Assembly (NCBI GenBank): GCA_004559845.1
Contig: SFWW01000050.1
Coordinates: 1 to 23,008 of the forward strand
Direction: 5' to 3'
Origin: a bacterium
Lineage (GTDB): Bacteria > Bacteroidota > Bacteroidia > Bacteroidales > Muribaculaceae
DNA length: 23,008 bases
The notes beneath the pieces were generated by a model. The model was not told the DNA's origin, searched no databases, and saw only the letters and a list, made by a program, of their open reading frames with translations. The position numbers and the translations under genes are program-made. How positions within the stretch are numbered: the first letter of the stretch is position 1; each line of letters begins with the position of its first letter. Below are positions 1 to 7,268 of the stretch, in pieces.

Positions 1-660
1 GGCAACCATCGTGGCGACCGCGATTATGGCAAGGACTATGATGGACGTCGCCCGGGCTACCACACTCCCAACCACAGCAATCCACGCGGCTACAAGAATC
101 ATTTCAACGACCGCTTCCACGACCATTATCGCCACAACGATTGGAGTTGGAGTCGTCCATGCCCGCCGCCTCATCGCCCTTGGCGCCCTACTCCTTGGAG
201 AGTGTATCGCCCCATCGTGCCCTCGGGTTGGGTTTGGTATCATTCCGCACCCCGCATCTATAGAGTGCTCGGCTTGCAATTCGGCACCGTGTTCACCGTA
301 TCCATCAACCACCTGTTCACCTATGGCTACAACATTGATGGCTACTACGACAACGTGATTTACTTGCGCGACGTGCCCATGCTCAACTACAATTGGAGCA
401 ATGTGATGCTCAACTATGCCCCCGGCGGCGGATTCGCCTCTGCCATGTTTAGCAACTCGTTTGCTGCACGCGACCTCAACATGTTTAATCGCCTCTACAG
501 CACGCTTTGCTCCACCTACGGCAGTCCGGTGGAAGCACACACCAATAGCTACGAAGGCACCGTGAGCTGGTGGGGTGGCAACGGAGAAGGATTCGTAACA
601 CTCAACTACTACACCGATTCCGCCGGCCGATTCTACACCAACCTCACCATCGGCAACTAA
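1..660 (+). CDS. His/Arg/Pro-rich probable secreted protein, 5'-truncated
   Basis: The frame is open from the first base to a TAA at 658-660, so the N-terminus lies outside the window. The first 65 or so codons are rich in His, Arg, Asn, Asp, Tyr and Pro, low-complexity sequence that looks like a charged linker. After this comes a more ordinary domain of about 150 residues with many aromatic and beta-prone segments (GLQFGTVFTVSINHLF, then LRDVPMLNYNWSNVMLNY). It resembles uncharacterised exported Bacteroidota proteins, but I do not recognise a named family. A signal peptide, if present, would be upstream of the window. An internal ATG at 202 is in frame, but the compatible sequence before it argues that translation starts earlier. 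The gene is followed by a terminator-like hairpin. Function unknown. Confidence 0.75.
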   Translation, partial: GNHRGDRDYGKDYDGRRPGYHTPNHSNPRGYKNHFNDRFHDHYRHNDWSWSRPCPPPHRPWRPTPWRVYRPIVPSGWVWYHSAPRIYRVLGLQFGTVFTVSINHLFTYGYNIDGYYDNVIYLRDVPMLNYNWSNVMLNYAPGGGFASAMFSNSFAARDLNMFNRLYSTLCSTYGSPVEAHTNSYEGTVSWWGGNGEGFVTLNYYTDSAGRFYTNLTIGN

Positions 661-683
661 CCGCCGTCGGCAGTGATCACCAC

Positions 684-719
684 AAGCCACCTCGCCCCTT
701 GCACGGGCAAGGTGGCTTA
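684..719 (+). terminator. terminator-like hairpin after the first gene
   Basis: AAGCCACCT and AGGTGGCTT form a 9-base-pair arm, continued by GCCC/GGGC around a short loop. It lies 24 bases after the stop codon. The tail after it has scattered T residues rather than a clean T-run, so this may be an imperfect intrinsic terminator. Confidence 0.55.
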
Positions 720-787
720 TCTCATATCTCCGCCACATTGAAATATGTGAGTGGGGAGAGATGTGGGATTTAGGGTGGGATATGGGG

Positions 788-815
788 TTGGTTTTCGTTA
801 TTTTTTGTATCTTTG
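788..815 (+). promoter_or_regulatory. candidate promoter of the LicD operon
   Basis: TATCTTTG at 808-815 matches the Bacteroidota -7 element TAnnTTTG. A TTG lies 17 bases upstream at 788-790, slightly closer than usual. Transcription would begin around 820, giving a leader of about 75 bases before the LicD start at 896. Confidence 0.5.
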
Positions 816-895
816 TGCGGAAGGATGGCGGCTTTCGGCTTCACGCTTATGCGGCGAGGCATACTTTTTGGGGAGCTGCCTTAATAGAAGCGCCT

Positions 896-1684
896 ATGGA
901 ATTGCTTACTTTAGACCAAGTAAAACGAAAAGAATTAGAGATTTTGAAATATGTGGTGGCGGTGTGTCAACGGCTCGGTTGCCGCTATTACCTCAGCTAC
1001 GGTTCGCTGCTGGGCGCTATTCGCCACAAGGGATTTATTCCGTGGGACGATGATATCGACATTTCGATGCCCAGGGCAGATTTCAACAAATTTCAGGCTT
1101 GGGTCACCTCAGCGGAAAATGCCGATGGGCGGTTTGTTACGCTCCACCCCGGTTGCAAGGGTTATCCCTACCATTATATCAAGGTGGTGGACACCACCAC
1201 GCGCTTAATCGACACCGACCTGAACGATTTTGCCGGCAACGGGCTATGGATTGACATCTTTCCCTTAGACGGGGTAAATACCCGAGAGGTGACCACGCAG
1301 AAAAAATTGGCAAAATACTTCAACGCATGCCGGGCATCCGCAACCTATAAGGCGTGTCCGCCCGGTAATAAGCCATGGCGATGGAGAGTGTGCAAATGGC
1401 TGGGACCCAAATTTTTTGCTCGCCTCACCATTTGGTGCAGTGCACGCCTGGCATTCGACGAAGGCGAATATGTGGCACATATCCCCACCGCCACCAGTTA
1501 TTTGTTTCCTCGCCGCTTGTTTAGCGAAGTGATAGACGTGGAATTTGAGGGTTGCCGATTTACGGCGCCCAAGCACTACGACGAATATTTGCGCATCCTT
1601 TATGGCGATTATATGCAAATTCCACCGGAAGACCAACGCCTCACCCACTGCGTGAAAGCGGTGGAAGTGAAGCCCCAACATTGA
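896..1684 (+). CDS. LicD family phosphotransferase
   Basis: The protein has 262 residues from the ATG at 896. Upstream in-frame starts exist (761), but they would include the promoter and a stretch unlike the family, while MELLTLDQVKRKELEIL is a normal LicD N-terminus. The core motif is clear: YGSLLGAIRHKGFIPWDDDID at residues 35-55, with the Asp cluster expected to bind metal and nucleotide in this nucleotidyltransferase-fold family. LicD proteins transfer phosphocholine or other phospho-alcohols from a CDP carrier to surface glycans, usually at the cytoplasmic face before export. It is the first gene of a tight rightward operon, and the next gene encodes a matching cytidylyltransferase domain, which supports the role. 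The transferred group is not shown by the sequence; the fused CobD-like domain next door suggests an amino-alcohol made in place rather than imported choline. Confidence 0.88.
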   Translation: MELLTLDQVKRKELEILKYVVAVCQRLGCRYYLSYGSLLGAIRHKGFIPWDDDIDISMPRADFNKFQAWVTSAENADGRFVTLHPGCKGYPYHYIKVVDTTTRLIDTDLNDFAGNGLWIDIFPLDGVNTREVTTQKKLAKYFNACRASATYKACPPGNKPWRWRVCKWLGPKFFARLTIWCSARLAFDEGEYVAHIPTATSYLFPRRLFSEVIDVEFEGCRFTAPKHYDEYLRILYGDYMQIPPEDQRLTHCVKAVEVKPQH

Positions 1685-1721
1685 CACAAATTATTCGAAA
1701 AACGAAAAAAAACGAATTGAT

Positions 1722-3548
1722 ATGCAAGCCATCATTCTTGCCGCCGGAATGGGCAAACGCCTCGGCGAATACACAAAGCAAAACACCAAGTGTATGGTGG
1801 AAGTGAACGGACGAAAACTCATCGACCGCATGCTCTGCCAACTTTCGCACCTTCACCTCTCGAGGGTGGTGATGGTGGTGGGCTACGAAGCCCAAAAACT
1901 CATGGACTATGTGGGCAACGACTATCGGGGACTGAAAATTGAATATGTGATGAACCCCGTGTTTGACAAAACCAACAACATCTACTCATTGGCGCTCGCC
2001 AAAGATAAGCTGCAAGTCGACGACACACTGCTGATAGAAAGTGACCTGATTTTCGACGACGAAATGCTCCATAAGTTGGTGAATCACCCCTTCCCCAACC
2101 TTGCTCTCGTGGCTAAATATGAAACGTGGATGGATGGCACCATGGTGTGCATCGATGCCGACCACCATATCGTGAACTTCGTGACCAAGGCCGCGTTCAA
2201 CTATCAGAATGTGGACCAATACTACAAAACGGTGAACATCTACAAATTCTCCAAAGCATTTTCTCAGCAGAAATATGTGCCGTTTCTTGAAGCCTATTGC
2301 AAGGCGGTGGGCAATAATGAATACTACGAGAATGTGCTCCGCATCATCACCTTCCTCAATAGCCAAGAGCTGAAAGCGCTGCCCATTGAAAATGAAAAGT
2401 GGTATGAAATCGACGACAAACAAGACCTCGACATTGCCGAAGCCCTCTTTGCCGACGAAGACCACATCCTCAAAAAATACTACGGTCGGTTCGGCGGATT
2501 TTGGCGATTCCCGAAAATGCTCGATTTCTGCTATTTGGTGAACCCCTACTTCAACGAATCGCGCATTATCGACGAAATGGAAGCCAATTTCCGCACCCTC
2601 ATCGCCGAATATCCCTCAGGGATGAAGGTCAACACCCTGCTGGCGAGCAAATGCTGGGGCGTGAAGGAAGACTACATCGTGCCGGGCAATGGCGCCGCCG
2701 AACTTATCAAAGCGCTGATGGAAATGCTTGAAGGCACCATCGGCGTGACGCGCCCCACCTTTGAGGAATATCCCAATCGCACCGAAGCCGACCGCCTCGT
2801 GACCTTCGTGCCGGAAAACCCCGACTATCGCTATTCGGCAGCCGATTTGATGGAATATTTCGGCACTCATCATGCCGACAACCTCATACTCATCAATCCC
2901 GACAACCCTTCCGGCAATTTCATTCCCACTGCCGATGTACTGAAATTGGCGGAATGGTGCGAAAGCGTGGGCACCCGCTTAGTGGTGGACGAAAGTTTTG
3001 TGGACTTTAGCGAAGGCTACCTCCACAATTCTCTCCTCTACGACCACATATTGGAAGCATACCCCCACATGCTGGTGATGAAAAGTATATCCAAGAGTTA
3101 TGGCGTGCCTGGCATTCGCTTAGGCATCCTCTGCTCTGCCGACACCCACATCATTAGCGGCATCAAAAAGAAGGTGAGCATTTGGAATATTAATTCGTTT
3201 GCCGAATTTTTCATGCAAATTTTCACCAAATACGAAAAAGAATACCTCAAGGCATGCGATAAGTTTATCGCCGAACGCAACGATTTTGAAGCCCAACTCC
3301 GCCAAATCGGTTTTCTGCGGGTGATGCCATCGCAAGCCAACTATTTCCTCTGCGAAATTCTACCGCCCTACAATGCCCATGCTCTGGTGCTGAAAATGCT
3401 CAAGCAATACAATATCCTCACCCGCGATTGCTCCACCAAGGGCGGATTCGATGGCAAGCAATATATGCGTATCGCCGTGCGCAACCATGCCGACAATGCA
3501 CGCCTGATTGCCGCATTTAAAGAAATTGAAAACCAACAACCCTCCTAA
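1722..3548 (+). CDS. fusion: LicC-like cytidylyltransferase + CobD-like PLP enzyme
   Basis: The protein has 608 residues and two domains. Residues 1 to about 240 are a sugar/phosphocholine nucleotidyltransferase: LAAGMGKRL at 6-14, K23, D108 in ESDLIFDD, an N-IYSLALA segment, and the closing EIDDKQDLDIAEALF typical of LicC-type enzymes. Residues about 255-608 are a fold-type I PLP enzyme: PGNGAAELI for phosphate binding, NPDNPSG at 392-398, VDESFVDF, and SISKSYGVPGIRLG with the Schiff-base lysine at K458. The following W-NIN segment, the QANYFLCE strand and the ending TRDC...YMRIAVR resemble CobD (threonine-phosphate decarboxylase) more than HisC, which lacks that Trp-Asn segment. Inferred role: decarboxylate phosphoserine or phosphothreonine to an amino-alcohol phosphate, then make the CDP derivative for LicD. 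A plain aminotransferase activity remains possible. It starts 37 bases after licD. Confidence 0.85.
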   Translation: MQAIILAAGMGKRLGEYTKQNTKCMVEVNGRKLIDRMLCQLSHLHLSRVVMVVGYEAQKLMDYVGNDYRGLKIEYVMNPVFDKTNNIYSLALAKDKLQVDDTLLIESDLIFDDEMLHKLVNHPFPNLALVAKYETWMDGTMVCIDADHHIVNFVTKAAFNYQNVDQYYKTVNIYKFSKAFSQQKYVPFLEAYCKAVGNNEYYENVLRIITFLNSQELKALPIENEKWYEIDDKQDLDIAEALFADEDHILKKYYGRFGGFWRFPKMLDFCYLVNPYFNESRIIDEMEANFRTLIAEYPSGMKVNTLLASKCWGVKEDYIVPGNGAAELIKALMEMLEGTIGVTRPTFEEYPNRTEADRLVTFVPENPDYRYSAADLMEYFGTHHADNLILINPDNPSGNFIPTADVLKLAEWCESVGTRLVVDESFVDFSEGYLHNSLLYDHILEAYPHMLVMKSISKSYGVPGIRLGILCSADTHIISGIKKKVSIWNINSFAEFFMQIFTKYEKEYLKACDKFIAERNDFEAQLRQIGFLRVMPSQANYFLCEILPPYNAHALVLKMLKQYNILTRDCSTKGGFDGKQYMRIAVRNHADNARLIAAFKEIENQQPS

Positions 3549-3564
3549 ACAGTAATGCAGCGCA

Positions 3565-4539
3565 ATGAAAATCATTACCCAACAACAAATTAAAGCATTG
3601 GGCATATCGCCGGAAATGTGCGTGCAGTGGATTCGCGAGAGCTTTGCCATGAAAAAGCAGGCGCAACTGCCCGCCAAAATCAGCGTTCACCCTGCCGACA
3701 CCGATTTTTTTACCTCTATGCCGTGCCTGCTACCCCACCCTGCCCACACAGCCGTGAATTTCAAGCGTCAATATTTCGGCATCAAGGAAGTGCACCGCAT
3801 AGAAGGCGCCGTGCCAAGTCTGGGTAGCGATATGATGCTCTACGATGCGGCTACCGGCGAACTGCTTGCCCTTCTCGACACCGACTGGATTACCACTATG
3901 CGCACCGGGGCTGTGGCTGCCGTTTCGGCAAAGGCGCTACGCAAGCCCAACGCCACCACTTATGGATTTGTGGGGCTGGGCAACACAGCACGCGCCACAT
4001 TGCTCTGTGTGCTGCACGCCGAGCCGGAGAAGCACTTCAACGTAAAACTCCTGAAATACAAAGACCAAGCGGAGCAGTTTGTGGCTCGATTTACCGGCTA
4101 CGAGAATGTGAGTTTTGAGGTGATGGAACATATCGACGAGATGGCAAGCACGGTCGACGTGCTGGTGAGCTGCATCACCAGCGCCACCGGTCAACTGGTG
4201 AGCGACCAAGCATTGCTGCCCGGCATCACCGTCATACCAGTGCACATGCGCGGATTCCAAAATTGCGACACCACTTTCGACCGCGTGCTCGGCGACGACA
4301 CCGACCATGTGCGCGGCTTCAAATATTTCAGTCAATTCAGGGGCTATAACGAGATTGGAGAGGTGCTCGCAGGTGCCGACCCGGGGCGCACATCCAATGA
4401 GCAACGCATCATCGACTACAACTATGGGTTGGCGCTACACGATGTGACCTTTGCCGCCAAAATCTACGAACTGCTGGAACATGACCCGCAAGTGCAATGT
4501 GTGGCGATGGTGAAAGAAACCGAAAAATTCTGGGTATAA
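3565..4539 (+). CDS. ornithine cyclodeaminase / mu-crystallin family dehydrogenase
   Basis: The protein has 324 residues, a normal family length. Family marks are NFKRQ near residue 65, the D-WIT-MRTGAVAAVSAKAL segment at about 106-124, and the dinucleotide-binding loop GFVGLGNTARA (GxGxxA at 137-142) following the first Rossmann strand. A later stretch, HMRGFQNCDTTFDRV with DDTDH, corresponds to the acidic substrate region. The family includes ornithine cyclodeaminase, alanine dehydrogenase, ketimine reductases and SbnB, all NAD(P)-dependent on amino-acid or imino-acid substrates; the sequence alone does not choose among them. It begins 16 bases after the fusion gene and ends 11 bases before the glycosyltransferase, so it is co-transcribed. 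A role in making the amino-acid precursor used by the CobD-like domain is a guess from context. Confidence 0.85.
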   Translation: MKIITQQQIKALGISPEMCVQWIRESFAMKKQAQLPAKISVHPADTDFFTSMPCLLPHPAHTAVNFKRQYFGIKEVHRIEGAVPSLGSDMMLYDAATGELLALLDTDWITTMRTGAVAAVSAKALRKPNATTYGFVGLGNTARATLLCVLHAEPEKHFNVKLLKYKDQAEQFVARFTGYENVSFEVMEHIDEMASTVDVLVSCITSATGQLVSDQALLPGITVIPVHMRGFQNCDTTFDRVLGDDTDHVRGFKYFSQFRGYNEIGEVLAGADPGRTSNEQRIIDYNYGLALHDVTFAAKIYELLEHDPQVQCVAMVKETEKFWV

Positions 4540-4550
4540 AAAATGTGGCG

Positions 4551-5417
4551 ATGAAAGTTTCGATTTTGGTGCCGATTTATGGCGTGGAGAAATATATTGA
4601 GCAATGCGCAGTGTCGCTCTTTGAGCAATCCTACGAAGATTTGGAATACATTTTCGTGGACGATTGTTCGCCCGACCGTAGCATCGATGTGCTGCGCCAC
4701 ACCCTTGAGAGATATCCGCACCGCCAAGGGCAAGTGCGTATCATTGCCCACGAAGTGAACCGCGGACTCGGCGCTGCTCGCCATACCGCCCTCGAAGCCG
4801 CCACCGGCGAACTGGTGATGCACGTGGATAGCGACGACTACCTGCTGCCGCACGCCGTGGAGCACCTTTGCGCCGCGATGGAGCAAACCGATGCCGACGT
4901 GGTGGACGGTGGCTATATCACCGTTGCCAACGGAGAAGAGGGGGCGCCCATCGCACCTTTTCACGGCAAAAAAGAAACCTACCTGAAATTGATGCTGTGC
5001 CAAAATATTGTGTTCAACCGCATCTGGGGACGCCTCTATCGCCGCGATTTGTTTACCCGCACCGGCATCAATTCGGTGGAAGGTATCAACTATGGTGAAG
5101 ATTATGTGGTGGTGCCACGCCTGCTACTGAGCGCCAAGCGGCATTACATTGATGAACCGGTATACGCCTATCGCTTCGACAACGCATCTTCTTACTCCCA
5201 CAGCATCAACGAGCGCCACAATCGTTCGCTCTACCATGCCCATGCTGTGGTGATGGACTATTTCACGCAGCACGACACCGACGGCACCTATCGCAGCGCC
5301 ATGCAAATGGCAACCCTCGCTATGGTGCGCCACGCCCGCCGCTACGAAGGCCACTGCCGCAACCTCGACGCCATCTACCCCCACCGCGTGACGCCGCCTC
5401 TACAAAATAGCCATTAG
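4551..5417 (+). CDS. family 2 glycosyltransferase, C-terminus set by repeats
   Basis: The protein has 288 residues from the ATG at 4551. An upstream in-frame ATG at 4497 overlaps the previous gene, whereas MKVSILVPIYGVEKYIEQC is the standard GT-A start. Nucleotide-sugar and metal motifs are present: VDDCSPD at 36-42 and HVDSDDYL at 91-98, with GEDYVV further on as the probable base region. It should act in the cytoplasm, adding a sugar to a lipid-linked or other surface glycan that LicD then decorates. It is the last gene of the operon. The final residues LQNSH and the TAG are read from the 7-base repeat array at 5408-5449, so the original C-terminus may have been replaced or trimmed. The catalytic domain is complete. 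Confidence 0.85.
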   Translation: MKVSILVPIYGVEKYIEQCAVSLFEQSYEDLEYIFVDDCSPDRSIDVLRHTLERYPHRQGQVRIIAHEVNRGLGAARHTALEAATGELVMHVDSDDYLLPHAVEHLCAAMEQTDADVVDGGYITVANGEEGAPIAPFHGKKETYLKLMLCQNIVFNRIWGRLYRRDLFTRTGINSVEGINYGEDYVVVPRLLLSAKRHYIDEPVYAYRFDNASSYSHSINERHNRSLYHAHAVVMDYFTQHDTDGTYRSAMQMATLAMVRHARRYEGHCRNLDAIYPHRVTPPLQNSH

Positions 5418-5449
5418 CCATTAGCCATTAGCCGTTAGCCGTTAGCTAT
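5408..5449 (+). repeat. heptamer array, TAGCCAT orientation, 6 copies
   Basis: Six consecutive 7-base units: TAGCCAT three times, TAGCCGT twice, then TAGCTAT. It is the left arm of an inverted pair with the array at 5483-5594. Each unit holds TAG and 7 is not a multiple of 3, so the three reading frames of the incoming + strand each meet a stop within three units. The glycosyltransferase stop codon is the TAG of the second unit. Confidence 0.9.
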
Positions 5450-5482
5450 CAGAGCTATAGAGGCTATAGAGAACTAAAGGCA

Positions 5483-5594
5483 GCTAATAGCTAAAAGCTA
5501 AAAGCTAATGGCTAAAGGCTAATGGCTAACGGCTAAAGGCTAATGGCTAACGGCTAAAAGCTAACGGCTAACGGCTAATGGCTAACGGCTATCG
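5483..5594 (-). repeat. heptamer array, GCTAANN orientation, 16 copies
   Basis: Sixteen consecutive 7-base units of form GCTAANN (NN being TG, CG, AG, AA or TA), the last degenerate (GCTATCG). Read on the minus strand they are NNTTAGC, the same orientation seen by the leftward operon as the other array is by the rightward one. The stop codon of the leftward zinc-motif protein is the complement of CTA at 5575-5577 within a unit. The two arms could fold into a long AT-rich hairpin serving as a terminator for both strands. Confidence 0.9.
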
Positions 5595-6672
5595 GTAGGG
5601 ATTCTTGGTGCCGGGGATGTGCATACAGGTGGTGCATCTTGAGTGCCAATGGCTGGGCATATTCCGGCGAATGACCGCCTTGGAAAAGGCGTGTACCGCT
5701 ACAGTCGGGGCACGTTTTTTTGCCCGATGAGCGACGGCTATTGCCGCCTTCTTTTCCATAATAGGTATCGTTCACGCCGCCGTTGTAGTTCACCTTTTCT
5801 TTGCTAATCACATTGCCGCGTGCATCCATCCAGGTTTCGCCGCCAATCACGTAGCCGGGATAGGGATTATCGTGCTGCGTGCAATAGCATTGTTTGGTGC
5901 CTTTGCAAATGCCACACAAACCGGTGCTGTTACACAAACCGCATGGGATGTAGGTGCCATAACCGGCAGAGATGATACCGCCTTGCCCGTTGCACAGTGC
6001 GCAAATGCCCCTGCCATAGCAATTATTGCACACTGCAGAGCCATAGCAACTGGGGCAAGAGCGATAGCGCAGGCGCTGTGTGGCGCCGCCGGGATGCTTG
6101 GTCACTATCACGAAGCCGCCGGGCAGGTCTTCGCGCCAAGATTGGGTGTATTGATTTTGCTGTACGGAGGGCTGTGGTGCACTGCGCTGCTGATTTTGAT
6201 TGCTGTTATTATTATTGCTTCCGCCTGAGCCTGTGCCGGTGAAAGTAATTTCATCGCTTTGTGCAATGTGGTGCTGATGCTCGTCGGTGATGGTCACCAC
6301 CACTTTGTAGTCGTTTTTGCCGGAAAGGATATTGAGGTCAGCCACATAGGGTGCATACCAATAATCTTCGTAGTAAGCATTATCGTAGTTGGGCTTATAA
6401 TCCCATTTAAAATAGGGGATTCCGGTGGTGGATTTGTATTGGCTATTCACATGATGCCATTTGCCCGACGGCCCTTTAATCCAAATGAGCATGCTGCCTG
6501 TTTTGCCGTTCATTCCTTGCACGTCGAATTCGCAATGCACCTTCATTGCTTTTTTATTATTGATGGTAACATTATGTTCGAGCCACACTTTGCGGATTTT
6601 GGCTGTGGCAGCCGAAAGGGTAACAGCGGCAAACATTGCCAGCATACAGAATGCAAAAATTTTCCGTTTCAT
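5575..6672 (-). CDS. secreted protein with DnaJ-type cysteine repeats
   Basis: The protein has 365 residues. A signal peptide is clear (MKRKIFAFCMLAMFAAVTLSA). Residues about 22-150 form a probable beta-sandwich domain, then comes an Asn/Gln/Ser linker, then a cysteine-rich section with CPSCYGS, CNNCYGRG, CALCNGQG, CGLCNSTG, CGICKGT and CYC, the CxxCxGxG spacing of DnaJ zinc centres. Another pair, CPDCSGT, lies near the end. No J domain is present, so this is not a chaperone of the usual kind; similar secreted proteins occur in Bacteroidota without known function. It is the last gene of the leftward operon, 9 bases after its neighbour. The C-terminus looks frameshifted: the adjacent frame encodes HWHSRCTTCMHIPG and stops at 5589, which would supply a further CxxC. 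Confidence 0.78.
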   Translation of the reverse strand: MKRKIFAFCMLAMFAAVTLSAATAKIRKVWLEHNVTINNKKAMKVHCEFDVQGMNGKTGSMLIWIKGPSGKWHHVNSQYKSTTGIPYFKWDYKPNYDNAYYEDYWYAPYVADLNILSGKNDYKVVVTITDEHQHHIAQSDEITFTGTGSGGSNNNNSNQNQQRSAPQPSVQQNQYTQSWREDLPGGFVIVTKHPGGATQRLRYRSCPSCYGSAVCNNCYGRGICALCNGQGGIISAGYGTYIPCGLCNSTGLCGICKGTKQCYCTQHDNPYPGYVIGGETWMDARGNVISKEKVNYNGGVNDTYYGKEGGNSRRSSGKKTCPDCSGTRLFQGGHSPEYAQPLALKMHHLYAHPRHQESLPIAVSH

Positions 6673-6681
6673 ATTCCAAGT

Positions 6682-7254
6682 TTATTCTTCTTTGTTAGCA
6701 ATATAGGAAAGCACGATGGCAGAAGCATCGCGATTTTCGTTGATATAGAGTTGCACCATGCGTCGGTGGCTTTCATAGCGGTAGCCCACAATGTCGGCCG
6801 CCCCTTCGGCATCGGAGTGCCCTATCACCATGCGCTGCATGGCATAGGATTGGGATAGCGTGCGCAGAATGGCTGCAAATTGCCGATTGATGGCATCTTT
6901 GGCTGCCGGGTGAGAGCGGAACGTGATGCAGTAGAGACCATTGCCGTCGAATTCAATTTGCAGATTTGCCCATCGGTAGCCGAGGAAATTGTAGCCGGTG
7001 GTGTCGGTGGGCGAAAGGATTTTGAGTTCGCAATAGTCGCCGTTGTCTAAAGGGATGGTGTCGAAGCGGCTATCGGCTTGGTGCGATGCAGCATCCACAA
7101 ATTGCTGCTGATAGAGGGCATCAAGCACCTGCTGCTTGGGCTGATTGAGGTGCACATTTCCAAAGAAAGTGTCCTGGATATCGGAATCGCTTTTCGACGA
7201 GCAACTCCAGCACATAGCGGCAACCATCATACTTATCAATATGCGTAGTATCAT
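6682..7254 (-). CDS. small probable lipoprotein, unknown function
   Basis: The protein has 190 residues. The N-terminus is a short hydrophobic stretch ending CWSCSSKSDSD. Either cysteine (15 or 18) could be lipidated, though neither has a textbook lipobox; the Ser/Asp run after it fits surface-exported Bacteroidota lipoproteins. The rest is a single mixed alpha/beta domain (TFFGNVHLNQPKQQVLDAL, then LGYRWANLQIEF) that I do not recognise. It sits 14 bases downstream of the large lipoprotein gene and 9 bases upstream of the cysteine-repeat gene, so it is translated from the same leftward message. Function unknown; probably an envelope component that works with its operon partners. Confidence 0.7.
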   Translation of the reverse strand: MILRILISMMVAAMCWSCSSKSDSDIQDTFFGNVHLNQPKQQVLDALYQQQFVDAASHQADSRFDTIPLDNGDYCELKILSPTDTTGYNFLGYRWANLQIEFDGNGLYCITFRSHPAAKDAINRQFAAILRTLSQSYAMQRMVIGHSDAEGAADIVGYRYESHRRMVQLYINENRDASAIVLSYIANKEE

Positions 7255-7268
7255 ATCAGTTGGGGAGT

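Noticed and set aside
5408..5594. CRISPR array
   Set aside because: The units are 7 bases and directly adjacent, with no spacers; no cas genes nearby.
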